Program-made: the position numbers and the translations under genes
Shown here: positions 39,163 to 52,962 of the stretch, in pieces
How positions within the stretch are numbered: position 1 is the stretch's first letter
How the letters are laid out: every line of letters starts with the position of its first letter
Origin: Loxodes magnus
Taxonomy: Eukaryota; Ciliophora; Karyorelictea; Loxodida; Loxodidae
Direction: 5' to 3'
Length of the DNA stretch: 64,000 nucleotides
NCBI GenBank assembly: GCA_946699065.1
Contig: CAMPDV010000089.1
Coordinates: 682,001 to 746,000, forward strand
The notes under the pieces: generated by a model
The model's database searches: none
What the model was told of the DNA's origin: nothing
Seen by the model: only the letters and a program-made list of their open reading frames with translations

Positions 39163-42100
39163 ATGAAAGGATTGATGAATATTAAAAAAATAGAAATTTA
39201 AGAAGAAAATTAAAACGTGAGGACTGAGCCTAATGAGTAGGAATCTAATTAAAGCTTAGAGGATTAAATTGATAAAACTGGCTAAAATATTTCACTTAAT
39301 ATGTAGAATTATTAAGATACTAAAAAAGAAATTATATAAGGTCGTTTAAGTTACTCTTCTGCAAAAGACCAAAAAATAGAAAAAGAATATGACAAAGAAA
39401 CGTCTAATAAAGCTTAAGATCTGCATAATCTTGGATAGGAAATGTTTTCTCCTTATTTTACTCAAAATTAAGGTATGTAATTTCACAAATAAAAAGCTGG
39501 ATATCTATATCAGAACAAAATTAATGACTTTGATGCTTTAGCTGATTCTTAGATTGAGTTAGCTGAAATCCATAGAATGTCAGATAAAATTAAAAAAATT
39601 TATAAATAACAAAAGTATTAAAAGTGCTAATGTTGTGGCTAGCCATATGACGGAGAAAAATTCCCCTTATGTTGTAAACTGCAAGACTTATTCGACTTAG
39701 GAGAGGGATTTTTGCTTTATTTCTACTTCATGAAATATCAAATAATTTCCTTAAACATTTCTTTCTTTCCCTTCGGACTTTTTATGGTAATTCACACTGT
39801 TGATTAGAATTATTATAACATAAAATAAGATCCTTCTGATTCTGATATGTTTTAGTACTATATTTAAATTATTTGCTCCATAGGTAATCTATAGGATTAA
39901 AAGGCTCCTTGATGGTTCGGGTTATTCCATTTATTTATCACACTGATACTACTATTAACATACTTTATCATGCAGATGTACATACCTCTTAAATTATAGG
40001 AATTAGATGACGAGATTATAGAACCTAATGACTACACAGTTTGGGTGAGAATCCTCTAATAATACTTCAAAAAGAAAGATTTGAAAAATTTTATAGAATA
40101 AATTAGCGCTCAAGATAACTAATTCAAAGTAATAAAGATAAATAAGCTTTACTAGATATCTGATTAGATTCATTATGCTAAGTAATATCAGTAATACTTG
40201 ATTTAGTACAAGGATATTTGCACTTATATGGAATAGAATGAAGGAGATTTACCTACTAAGGGATTTCTTTGCTTTAAGAAATAAATTGATATAAATACTC
40301 TTGAATAAAAAATAAACTATCTTTATTCGATGATTTAGATTGAAGACGATAGTTAGGAGTTAGGATTAGAGCAAGCCCAAGAGAGAAAACTGAAATGTGC
40401 AGGATAGGCTTTTGTAACTTTCAGTTCTTAGAAGTAATCAAGACTTTTTGTATAGCATTTCAAGAAAAATTGATTCTAGAAATTTAGAGATAGATTAAAA
40501 GGGAGAACTCAAGACTGAAATACAAATATTGAAGTTAAGAGAGCTCCAGATCCTTCTGATATCTACTGAGAAAATGTAGGACTCTGCTTTGGAGTTAAGT
40601 ATAAGAGATAGTTCTTTACTTGGATGGCAACTATCTTTATACTAGCAAGCAACTTTTTTTTATTTATCAGATTAAGAAATATTAACTTTAAAGAGGTACT
40701 TCAGTCGAGTTAAGTCTTATAACAGGAATTACTATAATTTGCACTAATTAGATAATAAAATTTGTGTTAACAATACTGAACTCTTATGAAAAGCATGCTA
40801 CTATTACGTCTTACAATAAAAAGAATAGTTGAAAAATGACTCTTGCACAGTTTATGAATTCCGTTATTATCTTCTTGGTATATAGCAATCCTGATGTCTG
40901 ATTTGAACATAATGGGTTAATAGGAGGAATATTTTCTATAATCATAACTGTAAGTACTCTAAATGCTTTATTCCTACTACTGAATCCTAATTAAATTATA
41001 AAATACTTTATCAAGAAAATAGTTATAAAAAAACTTAGAGCTGGAAAAATGACCCAAGCATAGGCTAATTTAATTTGGGAAAATGTGACTATGGATTTTG
41101 CAACTGGATACAGTGAAGTATTAAATATAGTTTTTTGTTCCTTTATATTCTCCTTTATCTATCCTTTTTCTCTTTTTGTTGGATTCTTAGGACTTTTAAT
41201 CTACTACTGAACTTCAAAATATTTACTACTGAGAAAATATTCCAGATCGCCAAGAATGAATTCCAGTCTACACAAGCGAATTTTTGTGTTAGCCTGATTA
41301 GTAATAGTCTTTTACAACTGCTTTGGCATTATAGTTTATACTTAAACTTAATCCTACGAAGCTAGAAATTACTTGATTGTCAGTTTGGTATTAACTTTTT
41401 CATTTTGGTTCATACCTATAAAAGCACTTGCTAATAAGGTATGAAAGAAAAATCTATAAATATCCTAAAAATATGAAAGCAGTGAATATGAATATGAAAA
41501 GCAATGCATTTACTTCTTAAGCGTAATTTTACTATTTTAGGACTATGATAGAATGAATCCAGTAACATATAACAAGGGATGGAAGTGATATGCAGAGCAT
41601 TTGAGTAATTATTATAATATATAGAAAAGAACTAAGATTTAGTCACCAGTTTAAACGAAATTTAAAAGCAAAAGGTAGAATTTAATCAGAAATTTTTGGA
41701 AGAACTAGAGGAATGCAAAAATTTCTTATAGTATATATAAAGAGTCGAATAGAAAGATAATAAAATGCTAAGAGCTAGAACTTTAATGGGTATTGTAACA
41801 CTTAAAAATTTTCGGAAGTAGAAGTAATAATTAAGCTCTCATTTATAAATTGCCTAAAAAATACGTGAAATTATACTTAAAAATCCTCAAATACAAAAAG
41901 GAAACAGAAAAGTTTAGTTGTCTACTCTTTTGTTTAAAAAAGCAAAAAAGTCAGAAAGTTATTCCCAAAAGGCTAAAAGCAGGGATTTCTAAAGTTCAGA
42001 GATCAAATAAAATTAAGAATTGCAAAGCTTAATGGAAAAAATATAGCAGCAATTAAAAGTTTTTACCAAAAATACGTTTTTTTAATATCTAGCAATAAAG

Positions 42101-42553
42101 ATTATAATGAAAGAAAATTTAATTAACAAGCAAAAAGTTGGAGAGGTAAGTGTTTCTTCTGAAAATTAAGAAACTTTTTTTTTAAATTAAACACCAGAGG
42201 AAAACTTGAGCATATAGACCTTTTAAGAATGGCAAGATTTTAATCATATAGTCTAAAATAAAGTAAACATCCAAAAAGAAAAGGAAAATAAAGAATAACA
42301 AAAAGAACAAGATTTGAATTACTTGCAAATGTTGGCAAAGCAAACTTTTTTAGAAAAAAAATTTACTTATCCATAAAAATAATAAGATGAAATAGAAAAA
42401 CAGGAATAAAAAAGCAGATGGTCTCTACCTTTAAATATTTCCAAGGATGATTAAAATTCTTTTGCTTTAAGCAAAAGATCAGATAACAGTGCGACATTTT
42501 TAGAAATTTAATAAACATTATTATTATAAGTTGTCTCAACAATATTTATCTGA
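39163..42553 (+). CDS. OSCA/TMEM63 (CSC1)-like mechanosensitive channel, copy 1
   Basis: Roughly 1110 residues, paralogous over its whole length to the gene at 46871. Seen in order: a charged N-terminus; a Cys cluster (CQCCGQPYDGEKFPLCC); paired membrane segments (FLLYFYFMKYQIISLNISFF; WFGLFHLFITLILLLTYF); an RRM-like cytosolic domain ending in AGQAFVTFSSQKQSRLF; the OSCA hallmark RAPDPSDIYWENVGLCF; and then the multi-TM channel core with SFIYPFSLFVGFLGLLIYYW. The C-terminal ~330 residues are charged. Two introns are shared with the paralogue: 41523-41540 (18 nt) and 41605-41624 (20 nt). A frame change near 40695 needs either one missing base or a 14-nt intron (GTAC...CGAG). Many TGA codons are Trp; the stop is TGA at 42551. 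Confidence 0.8.
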
Positions 42554-45055
42554 ATTTAAAAATAATAATCTAATAATCTAGCATTTATACATAGGCTATA
42601 ATACTTGTTTATATAATGCTTATTTTCTACAATTATAATAATCTTATCTTGTAGTATTAACTTTAATTATAAGGAATATAATTAATGCTAGACTTCTTTT
42701 AATTCAAATATAAAAAGGCTTAAACAATAAAATAACCTAAGATATTAAATATTCCAGCTACATAAATCTACATTATTTAATTTTAATGCTTAGTTTAATT
42801 AAATTATTTAACTTTCCAACCTTCCCTTAAAAGATGCTCTATAGTTCTTCATGCTTATAAAGAGTAAGTATTAGTGAATGTATTTAATTATAGCTTTTAT
42901 CAATAAGTCTTTATAGAAACAAATAAATTATTGTAATTCTAAACTTTGTCTTAAGAAGTATTAGATAAGTAATTGCTTAGTCTTTGTATAAAAAGGTAAT
43001 TTATTTGAAAATTGTTTATCTTAAAATTCTAACTAACTTATATAAATTCATCATTATCAATGCCTTAGGCCTATGGATAAACTAAAAGCATTTATTGTGT
43101 TAAAGTAAGTTTGAATAATCATGCAAATTGATTAAAACAGCTTAAATGTTTCTAAAAGTCATAATGAAGTTACTTATGAAATGCTAAAGTAAGATAAAAA
43201 ATAAACTTATTAGATAAATATAGATATAATAGTCCTTCATTTTAACTATTTCTTTACTTATTTATCAAACATTTAAGTAATTTTAGATAGTAAATAAATT
43301 GATGAAGCATTACTAATACATAGCAGATACACAGTACACAGCTAATAATTCTTATAAATGGTTTAAATATAATAATTAGTAGCTATAGTTAAAACTATAT
43401 AATTTAATTAATAACTTAGTGTCTTGCTTATAATCATTTTGTGTGCTTGCCTTTTTCATTTTAGCAAGGTATAAGTATAAATTTATTTGTTTCTTAAAGA
43501 TCTAGCTCGAAACTTTAATAAAAATAGATCAAAATTAATTTATAGACATAAATTTATATCTTTGGTTCAAAAGAAGTTTTGACTAATCTCTTTGGATAAT
43601 ACTGAAGAGTCTCTAATGAATTAAAAGCTGAGAATTTTATTAAGTAGTATTTCTCTTAATAGAATTCTATATATCTAAATGTTTCTATTAATAAAGCCTT
43701 TTAATAATAAATTCCATTTCCTTAATTACTTTTCATAATCTTATCTTTGTGGTTTAAATTTAACTTTATTAAGCAATAAACTTATTTGCTATTTTAAGTT
43801 TAAACTTATACTTATATCTAATTAAATTTGCCTTTTCTAATTAAATAAAATAATTCAAAAATTAAAATTCTTAGGTAGTTTCTTTTAAAAATATTGAAAG
43901 CCAATTAACCAAGAATTTCATTTAAAAACTAATTTCTATTTATAACATAATAATTATTCATACTTTTAATCTAAGTAAGATGATAGAATAGCTAAATAAT
44001 ATTTATTTAATTAAAATATCTAAGCATAAGCATTAGCTTTAATTAAGTAAATTTATTTAAATAGATTTTAATAAAATAGCTATATGCATAATGATTCTGC
44101 TAGTTGCTTAATTATCCTTTAACTGAATAAAAGGCATAAATTATAAAATTAAATTTAGCTAATTAAATATAAAAGCACCTTATTATTTTATTTTTGCTCC
44201 AATATTTTTCATTTACTCCTATTTTTATATTAGAGAGCTAATTTTATAGCTTACTATCTAGTTGGTTCAAATAATTAGTTAGCTCTTATTATACTCTAGT
44301 TATTCAATAAGTTTGAGAATCAGAGATATGTAAAGATTGTTATAAATCTTATTCAAAAATTAAGTTAAAGCTAAAGACTAAGGTATTTTATTCATTTTCT
44401 TAGCATAAAAATCATCTTTTTTATTATAAAACTAAAAGCAGTCTATTATACTTGAAAATATAAGCTAAAAAGAGGATAAAAATTAGAAAACATAGTTATG
44501 TAAGTAGATTGGAATCTGTATGGGATTAAATCTACAATATTAGCATCATTATTTGTTGTGAACTTATTAAAGGTGGTTCCACAATATTCTATTATTATTA
44601 TTTAAAAAGTTTAAACCAAAAATTTTAATTTAAATTATTTTAGTTTGGAGTTCATATAGTTGCTATATGGAAGAGTATATTGAAAATAGATTCTTAAGTT
44701 AGAAAAATGAAAGATCTTTAAAAATTTAATTATTTTGGTAATTCCAAAAAATAATATCATCTTATTCAATCATAGAACCATAACTTATTTGAAGGGTTAC
44801 AGTAATTCTTATTTAGCATAATAATTATATAAAGGAGAAGGATTTTTAAATTATCACTCTCTTTATTTTAATAACTATAAATGGAATTTATTTATAAGAA
44901 AATTCATTTACTAAAGTAATTGTTTTATAGTTATAGGCTTCACACAAATTATTCTGATCCCCTCTTTTCTGGATAAAATATTATGCTTTTCTATTAGAAA
45001 TTTTGCTAATCTTCAATTTTCTGCTCTTCTTCTTTAAATAGAACTAAGTCTTACT
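42554..45055. other. AT-rich intergenic region
   Basis: About 2.5 kb of AT-rich DNA between the first OSCA-like gene and the 3' end of the DHHC gene. No gene, RNA or clear repeat seen. Confidence 0.45.
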
Positions 45056-46225
45056 TCATTGATATCTATTCCATACTTGTATTCAAACTCTAATAATCTA
45101 CTTAAATATACTGGGGAAGATTGTGATGTGACTATCTGTAGAGTTATAATAAGCAAATTAACTTTCTTTATATCGATCACTTTCTTCCTTGATTTCTTCA
45201 TTATACGCAAAACTTGGCTAAATGGAGAAGATATTTGATTTATTTATTTCACTCTATAAATTGAGCTAATATTATGGTATAGGAATACAACAAACCTCTA
45301 GTCAGTTTTTACAACATCCCTTAGTAAAAGGATTTGTTATTTTCATATCCCTAAATGGCTTTTTTATTTGTTCGTATGTGGTTTGGTTAGTTTATATTAG
45401 ATACATATGATAGCAACTCATGCCTATCACAAATCAATGAATGTCTATTACGTAAATTATTAGTAATACAGCTACTGGCGATTCTTTTATTGCATCACCT
45501 AAAGCTTCTCCTTTTGAACTACTAGGATGATCATCTCTGTAATCCTCTGCTAGCTTTATTAATTATCCAATACTACATGATATTACAAATAGTCCAAAAC
45601 TACCTGTTGATCATAGGAAAATTAGAAAGAATCGATAATTTCTCTTACCTACACAATTTCCTATTTATGGACAGTGATGATCAAATTTTTCTACACACAC
45701 ATTACAAACAGAACAATGAGAACAACTAGGAGGTCTAAACAGCAAACAGGTTCGACAATATTTTTATTTAAACATACTACCTAATACTTTTGTTTCTCAA
45801 GTTCTACTCTTTCATTTTTCTACTATTCCATACGCTAAATAAGGTATCAGTTAAAAGTTTTATGGCCCTTTAACAAAAGGAGGATTTTATTTAGGAACAT
45901 ATCCGGGATTCATTAAAACTACAACTAAGAGGGAAGAAGAGGAAATGATTTATAGTATAATAGCAATGGGGAAAATCCAAATGGTTTCCTCTTCTTTTAA
46001 GTATCACTAAATAAAAAATCTTACAGATCCTACAAATACATAAAAGAGTATAGCAGGAGCATTTATAAGAAAAGAAATTAGAATGGATTTTTTCCAGTCT
46101 TCAGTATACATAATATAGCCAGAACATGTAAAGTTATGATTTCCTTATCACTAGTTTCATAACTTAAAGTCATTTCTGTTTAATTATTTTTATTCTTAAT
46201 TTAAATTTCCTTTGAGTTTTTCCAT
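45056..46225 (-). CDS. DHHC palmitoyltransferase
   Basis: A 389-residue protein in one frame, ATG 46225 to TGA 45056. The DHHC cysteine-rich domain is complete: [48 protein letters not shown]. Two membrane segments precede it ([38 protein letters not shown]) and two follow. The N-terminal [15 protein letters not shown] resembles the W-x-GN-x-F-x-C-x-G stretch of plant and protist DHHC enzymes, which fixes the start upstream of a tempting internal ATG. It attaches palmitate to Cys residues of membrane proteins. It lies between the two OSCA-like genes on the opposite strand; no functional link can be claimed. TGA is Trp at several sites, for example EKWKSRTWE. Confidence 0.93.
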
Positions 46226-46870
46226 TTCTATTTAATTCATTTATCATATAAAGGATTTATTTTTTATTAGAGCATAAACTGCTTGCATTTAATTTTATCT
46301 TTGCTTTACTTCAGTTTATTTGATTAATTTTTTAATTAATAAGATTTACTTATAAATGACAAGCTAATTAGCAATTTTAGTTCTTCATTTGCTTAAATGC
46401 TAAAATATATAGGATAATTAAATATAATTCTAATTTCTTTTAGCTATAATTTAGTTATTTGTTTAGTTAAACTAAAAGAGGTGCAAATGAAGCATATAAC
46501 AATAGTATATATTAACTAATTTAAACTAATGCTGTATAAGCTTAATATTAAAGTATAATAAATCAATAATTTCATATTATTCAACTACAAGCTATATGAA
46601 TTATAGTAGCTTTAAGAAGGATAAAATAGTTCTTAAAATGAGATAGTTTAGTTTAAGCAATTACTATATAAATGGAGTATTTCATTAATCAGTTTTAATT
46701 TGATAAATAATATTGAACTATAGCTTATTTTCTTTCTAAATAGCAATTAATATAAATTTAGCCTAGATTCATCACTTTTTTATTCTTTACTAATAGTAAG
46801 AAAGTTAGTTAAAGATAATTAGTAATACTGCTTATAAAGATCATTTTGCTTTTAATTTTGCATAATTAAA
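46226..46870. other. Divergent intergenic region
   Basis: About 640 bases between the starts of the DHHC gene and the second OSCA-like gene. It should contain both promoters; no motif is recognised. Confidence 0.4.
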
Positions 46871-49800
46871 ATGTAAGAACTAGATTCTAGTAAATAGGTC
46901 AGTAAACTAATGTTTAATCTTGGGAAAGGATAAAGTGAAAGTTCTGATAAATATGAAGATGGATAGAATAAATCTATTATATTGTGGAAGCAAGAATTAG
47001 ATTAAAATATAGACATAAATTAGGAAATTAATTTTGAGGAAAATTATAATAAAAAGTTTTTTTATGAACCCTATAGCAACTCTAATCAGGGAATTTCACA
47101 TAAAAATATAAATTAGTTTACACTTCATCAGGATATAGGAAACAAAAGATCAGATCTAGCGGACGAATAAAAATCCTTAATTTCATAGAAATTTGGGTAT
47201 CAAGCGTAAGAAGAAATCTCTCTATTTCTTATGAAAATTAAAAGTCGCCAATTTTAAAATTAGTTCAAAGAATAAGTTGGATTCCTTTATTAAGATAAAA
47301 AAACTGACTTCGATGCTTTAGCTGTCGCTAAGGTAGAATTGGCAGAAATTCATAGAAAATCAAAAAGGGTTTAAAGAATATTTCAGTAAAAAAATTATAT
47401 AGAATGTTAGTGCTGTGGATAACCATTAAATGGAGAATAATTTTCTCTCTGTTGTTCTATCTTTGAACTGGCTGAATTAGGTGAGGGTTTTCTACTTTTT
47501 TTCTTCTTTATGAAATTTTTAATGTTTCTTCAGTTAGTTTCCTTTTTTCCTTTTGGCCTGATAATGGTTATCTTTAGTATAAAATAAAACTAACTAAAAA
47601 TAGAAGAAGATGCAACTTCCTCAGATTAATTTTATTATTATATACAGACTCGTACTTCAATAGGTGAATTATAAGATAAAAAGGCACCTTGATGATTTGG
47701 ATTGCTTCATTTATTGATAACAATCGTACTGCTATTAGCGTATGTAATAGTGAAATGATACATTCCAATCAAATTATAATTACTTGATGACGAAAATATA
47801 GAGCCTAGTGATTATACAGTATGAATTAGAAATCTTTAAACCAATTATAGAAAGAAGGATTTAAAGTAATTTATAGAGGAATAAGTAATTGAGAATACAA
47901 AGTTTCAGGTGGTAAAAATAAATAAGCTTTTTTAGGTCCATGAACAAATAAAATGTGCAAAACAGTATCAGAAATATTTAATAATATTCAATGCTCTTAC
48001 ATCTTAAATCGAACAAAATTAAGGAAAACTTCCTATCAAAAGATTTCTTTGCTTCAAGAAAGTACTAAATTTGGAGGAAATTGAATGGAAGCTAAATAAT
48101 CTATATGAAAATACTTTGCTAGTAGATAAAACCAAATCTATGAAAGTCTAGAAGGCTGAATCTAAATAACTTAAGTGTGCAGGATAAGCTTTTGTAACTT
48201 TTAAGACTTAGAAGTAAGCGAGAATTTTTGTTGATCGATTTAAAAATAACTGATTTAGAAGAATAATTATTAGACTATAAAGAGTAAATAAGGATTGACA
48301 AAATAAGATAGAAGCTAAGCGAGCACCAGATCCTTCAGATATTTACTGAGAAAATATTGGACTTTCTTTTAGAGAGAAATATAGACGTCAGATATACACA
48401 TGAATGGCTACTATTGCGATACTTTTTTTTAGCTTTCTACTCATTTATTATGTTTAATTATGATAAAACTAGTCAGAAAGTTCAGGAATATTAAGCTTCA
48501 TAACAGGATTTATTATTATTTGAATTAACCAAATAATTAAAATTGTTCTTTCGGTTTTTAATACTTTAGAAAAGCATGTTACGATAACTTCCTATAATGA
48601 AAAGTTGACTTGGAAGGTTACTCTTATCTAATTCATGAATACAATAATGATTTTTGCTGTTTATCATGATCCAAGTAAGTGATTTGATACAAATGACCTT
48701 ATTTGAGGAATTTTCTCAATCATTTGAACTGAAAGCCTTCTAAATTCTCTAATTCTTATGACGAGTCCGAAATCCATCTTAAAATGATTCATTAAAAAAC
48801 TCATTAAGAGAAGAATAAAGTCTGGAGTTATAACTTAGGCATAGGCTAATTTATTATGAGAGGATATAACTCTTAATATCGCAACTGGATACAGTGAAGT
48901 ACTTAATGTCACTTTTTGCTGCTTTGTTTTCTCCTTTATTTATCCTCTCTCATTTTTAGCTGGATTTTTTGGTTTGCTTGTATATTATTGAACTACAAAA
49001 TATTTACTATTGAGGAAATATTCAAAATCTCCAAGATTAAATTCAAACTTGCACAATCGAATTTTTGTATCCTCTTACCTAATCATAATACTCTATAATA
49101 GCGCAGGTATTTTTATCTATACTTGGATTGAGTCTTACGAAGCTAGGTTTTACATGTTTATTAGTCTTGGTATTACTCTGTTCGTTGCTGTTGTTCCTAT
49201 AAAAACTATTATCTAGAGAATTATCAAGAAAAAATAAAATGTAGCTTCGAAATTTGAAGGAAGAGAGTTTGATTACGAAACCCAGAGCATTTACTTCTGC
49301 AACGTAATTTTATAATCTTTAGGACTATGATAGGTCAAACCCAGTAACCCATAATAAAGGATGGAACTTGTTTGCAGAGCAACTTAGTAATTATTCATTT
49401 ACAGATAAAAACAAAGCATTTGTGAATGCTCTAAGTGAGGAGCAGAAATAAAGATTTTAACAAAACTTACAGCTTTTAAAAAATCTAGACAAAAACTAGA
49501 ACTTCATATAGTATGTCCTAAAATCAAAAGAGGATAATAATAAAAAGAAAAGAACTAAAACTTTACTGGGATTTGGGATACTCAATAACTTTATAAGGCA
49601 AATGGATCCTATTACCTCTTATCTTGATATATCTAAAAAAATTAATTCCTTTCTTTTAAAAAGCTAATTTGTTAAGAAAGCTGGTTAGAAAGCATTACTA
49701 ACTAGTTTAATTTTTAAGCAGAATAATCCTTAAAATGATCAAATTTATTAAAAAAAATACGCATTTTTAGGTAATTAATGCTATAATAAGCAGTCACCAT

Positions 49801-50309
49801 CACCAAAAAAAAAGAATTTAAGCAGTTTTTTTAAAAAGAAAAATAATAAATTGAAAACATTTGACAAAGACTATCTTTTAAAATAAATAGCTTTGAAAGT
49901 TATAAGATAATAAGATCTTATTGCACCAGAGTAGAATAATATATTTAATTAAACCTTTAAAAATAAAGATGATTATATAACTAGCCAAATTACAAAAGAA
50001 AATCTTTCCTCAGAAAGAAATAATAACTAATTAATATCTAAACCTACGCCTTAAAACGCAACTGGTATTTCGAAAATTAAGCTTACGTAGTCTTAGAAAA
50101 AAATATTAAAAAACTCATAAGAGCTTGCAAGTACATAGAATTATGAAGAAAAATGTGAGCTTTCAGTAAGTTAGATGGATGATAAACTAGATATTATGAA
50201 TGCAAATAAAAACTGATGGCGCTTAACACTATTATAGAGACATCATATTTAAAACCCATTCAAAAATTTAAAAGAACAAAGTAACATATCTCCTGCTTTA
50301 AAAGACTGA
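46871..50309 (+). CDS. OSCA/TMEM63 (CSC1)-like mechanosensitive channel, copy 2
   Basis: About 1133 residues after removing two introns (49304-49322, 19 nt; 49387-49404, 18 nt) at the same codons as in copy 1. The domain order matches the paralogue: Cys cluster (CQCCGQPLNGEQFSLCC), two N-terminal membrane helices, cytosolic RRM-like domain (CAGQAFVTFKTQKQARIFV), RAPDPSDIYWENIGLSF, then the channel core with ILSFITGFIIIWINQIIKIV and SFIYPLSFLAGFFGLLVYYW. OSCA/TMEM63 proteins are membrane-tension-gated cation channels; that role is inferred from the family. The frame is intact throughout, unlike copy 1. TGA encodes Trp more than ten times and also ends the gene at 50307. The C-terminal ~300 residues are divergent from copy 1. 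Confidence 0.86.
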
Positions 50310-52962
50310 TAAATATTTACCTTTTTAATTATTTTATTTCTAACGCTTTACAGTTATTGAAAAAGGAAAATTTGCATTTATCTTTTGAGTAAGAAAGTAA
50401 ATTTTTATTCTTAAAATGAGTCCTTATTAATACCCTATTTAAATATTACTCTCTATTTACCAATATAAAAATTTCAAATGGAATATATGTTAAGAATAAT
50501 AGAAGCATGATTGAGGGATGGCTAATAAATAAAGGTTGTCTTAATAACATATATAAAGTCTCATTATTGCAACTTTATATACTTATATTGTAGTCAAATA
50601 CAGCTAATAGTAGTTATATTCAAAAAACTCCAATTAGTTAATATTTAATTAATTATTATAATACTGCATCCATTATTTATGCAAAATTCTTAAAACTTTC
50701 ATTATTTTATTAAGAAAGAACATCATAGCCAAAACTCAGAACGAAGCTTAATAATATAACGATCACTCGAAATTTAATTTCATGGTATCATTAAAATTCC
50801 TAAGTGGAGGCCAAATTAATATTATCCTATTTGAGATTGATTATAGCTTAGATTGAAGAATATATGGGTAACAGGGATCATATTTACATAACTAAAATAA
50901 ATCTAAGTATAAATTTAAAATATCTATGAACTATCATTTTTAAAGAGTTATAAAATAATAAAAGCATTAGAATATAAAGTAGTTTTAGAGAATTAGTTTA
51001 AACTTTCTCAAGCTAATTAGATATTTATTATTACCATCATTCTAACTTATTTTTAAATATTATTACTAAAATTAAAGTTTACTACTAAAAGGTTATTATA
51101 AGCTTTAGAAACTTTAATCCTCTTAATAATCTTTTTATTACACATAATTTTTAAATCAAATCTTAGAAGAAAATATTAAAATCTATGAATTTAGATGATA
51201 TTTTATTAGTTTTCGCTATATTTCCATTATGACTAAAGAAACATATTATTACCCTTGTCAAAATATTAACTTTCTAGTCCCTAAGTTTCTCGATTATATT
51301 TAGCCAGATAAAATAAATATCAAAATATAGTAATATAAAAGCTAATTTTCATATTATATTTATAAAATTCTTTCTAACTAATTACTAATATTCAAATGAA
51401 TTATATTCTACATTAATTTATATATTTTTATAATAACTAGCCTCTTAGTAAAATTACACTTTGATATATCTTTTAATAGATTACTATTATTAAATAAATT
51501 CCTTATTTAAATTATGAAATAAAACAGTTTAGATTAATTACTTTACTTACCTAATTTCTTTTAATCGTCTATAATTAGTTAGTTTCTTTATACTTGCTCT
51601 TACATTTAAAATTATATAAATCATTTTCTTTCATACTCATATCAATAGTTAATTAGCTACTTTACCATTCTTGGAAGCTTAGGGAATTATAATATTTCTA
51701 TTTTTAACTTTTTTTTGGACTAAAAATTGCTTTTGATTTAGTAAATTAGTTGTTTCAAAGCTGTTTGCAAATATTTAATTACTTAATTAGAAAACTGTTT
51801 TTTAGTTCAATATAATGTATATTATAAAAGTTATAAGTCTCAAAGATTATTAGATATTATTTTATTAATGATCCTAAGATTCAGGCTTAGTAGATGAGAA
51901 GTAAAGAGCCTAGCTATATTATATATATTAAAAACAAAGAAATTTCTTTTCTTATTTAGTTTAGGAAGCTATTTTAAGATAATATGGGTATTTTAATTGA
52001 TTGCTTAAGTCTCATTACACTTTTACAATAAACATTTCAAATTAATTAATTTGGCTGTTTTTAAAAAAGGCTGAATAAATTAATAGTAAATGCATTATCT
52101 TTTCTATTTAGAATCTGATTTTTAAACAATTTTAATTAACCTTTTGACTGAATAAAGCGAAACAAATCGAAATAAGTTAAGAGCTGAGCTATTTCCTCAA
52201 TTTGATCTGGATTATTATAAAGTGCAATTACTACTTTCCTAACTTCTCTAAGTTTTACATTTTTACTGATGCTTAATATAGAAATTTTTAGTAGCAAAAA
52301 AAGTATTTAAGTTATTCTTTTTATGAAAATAAAATAAATACTTATTTAAAAATATTTAATAAATATTCATCAAAAAATATAGAAATTTTCACTTTATTTG
52401 CTTGAAATTATCTATCACTAAATTAAATTAAAAAAATAATCAAATTTCTAAACTAATTTTATATTTATAATATTATTTAACAAATAGACTAAATAAAAAT
52501 TTCTGCTTCTTAACATATGCTAAGCAAGTTAAAAAATGAATTTTATAATTATTTTATTCTATAGTTCCTGATATGGTATCTAACTATATTCGTTTGATAA
52601 ATTTTTGTAAATTTTATTTTTAACTTTATTGTTGGTCTTTTTTAGATATTTTTATTTTGGATAATTTATTTTATTTAAAATATTGCAAATTATATATTTT
52701 TATTAAGTTTATCTGATTATTTTAAGAATCTGGATAAATACATTTATCTCAAGTCTAAATTAATTTTTAATAGATCATTAATAGATAGAAGTAGATTCAA
52801 AATTTTTTATTTAAATTCCACTTTTATGGAAATAAAAATTATTAGCTTAGTTTCTTTTAAAAGGGTTATAACTAGATTATAGTAACTTTTTTATGAGTAA
52901 TTAATTTTTAGTATAAGAGTTATAAGTTGATTTCTCCTCACTTTTCAATAAAGTCCTTACTT
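50310..52962. other. AT-rich region downstream of the micro-exon array
   Basis: About 2.65 kb of AT-rich DNA. The periodic AG|NNN|GTAA signal of the neighbouring array stops abruptly at about 52.96 kb and does not continue here. No gene recognised. Confidence 0.5.

Noticed and set aside
49010-49216. Short standard-code ORFs inside the OSCA and other genes
   Set aside because: They are fragments or wrong-frame shadows of long genes cut by TAA/TAG/TGA codons that are sense codons here.
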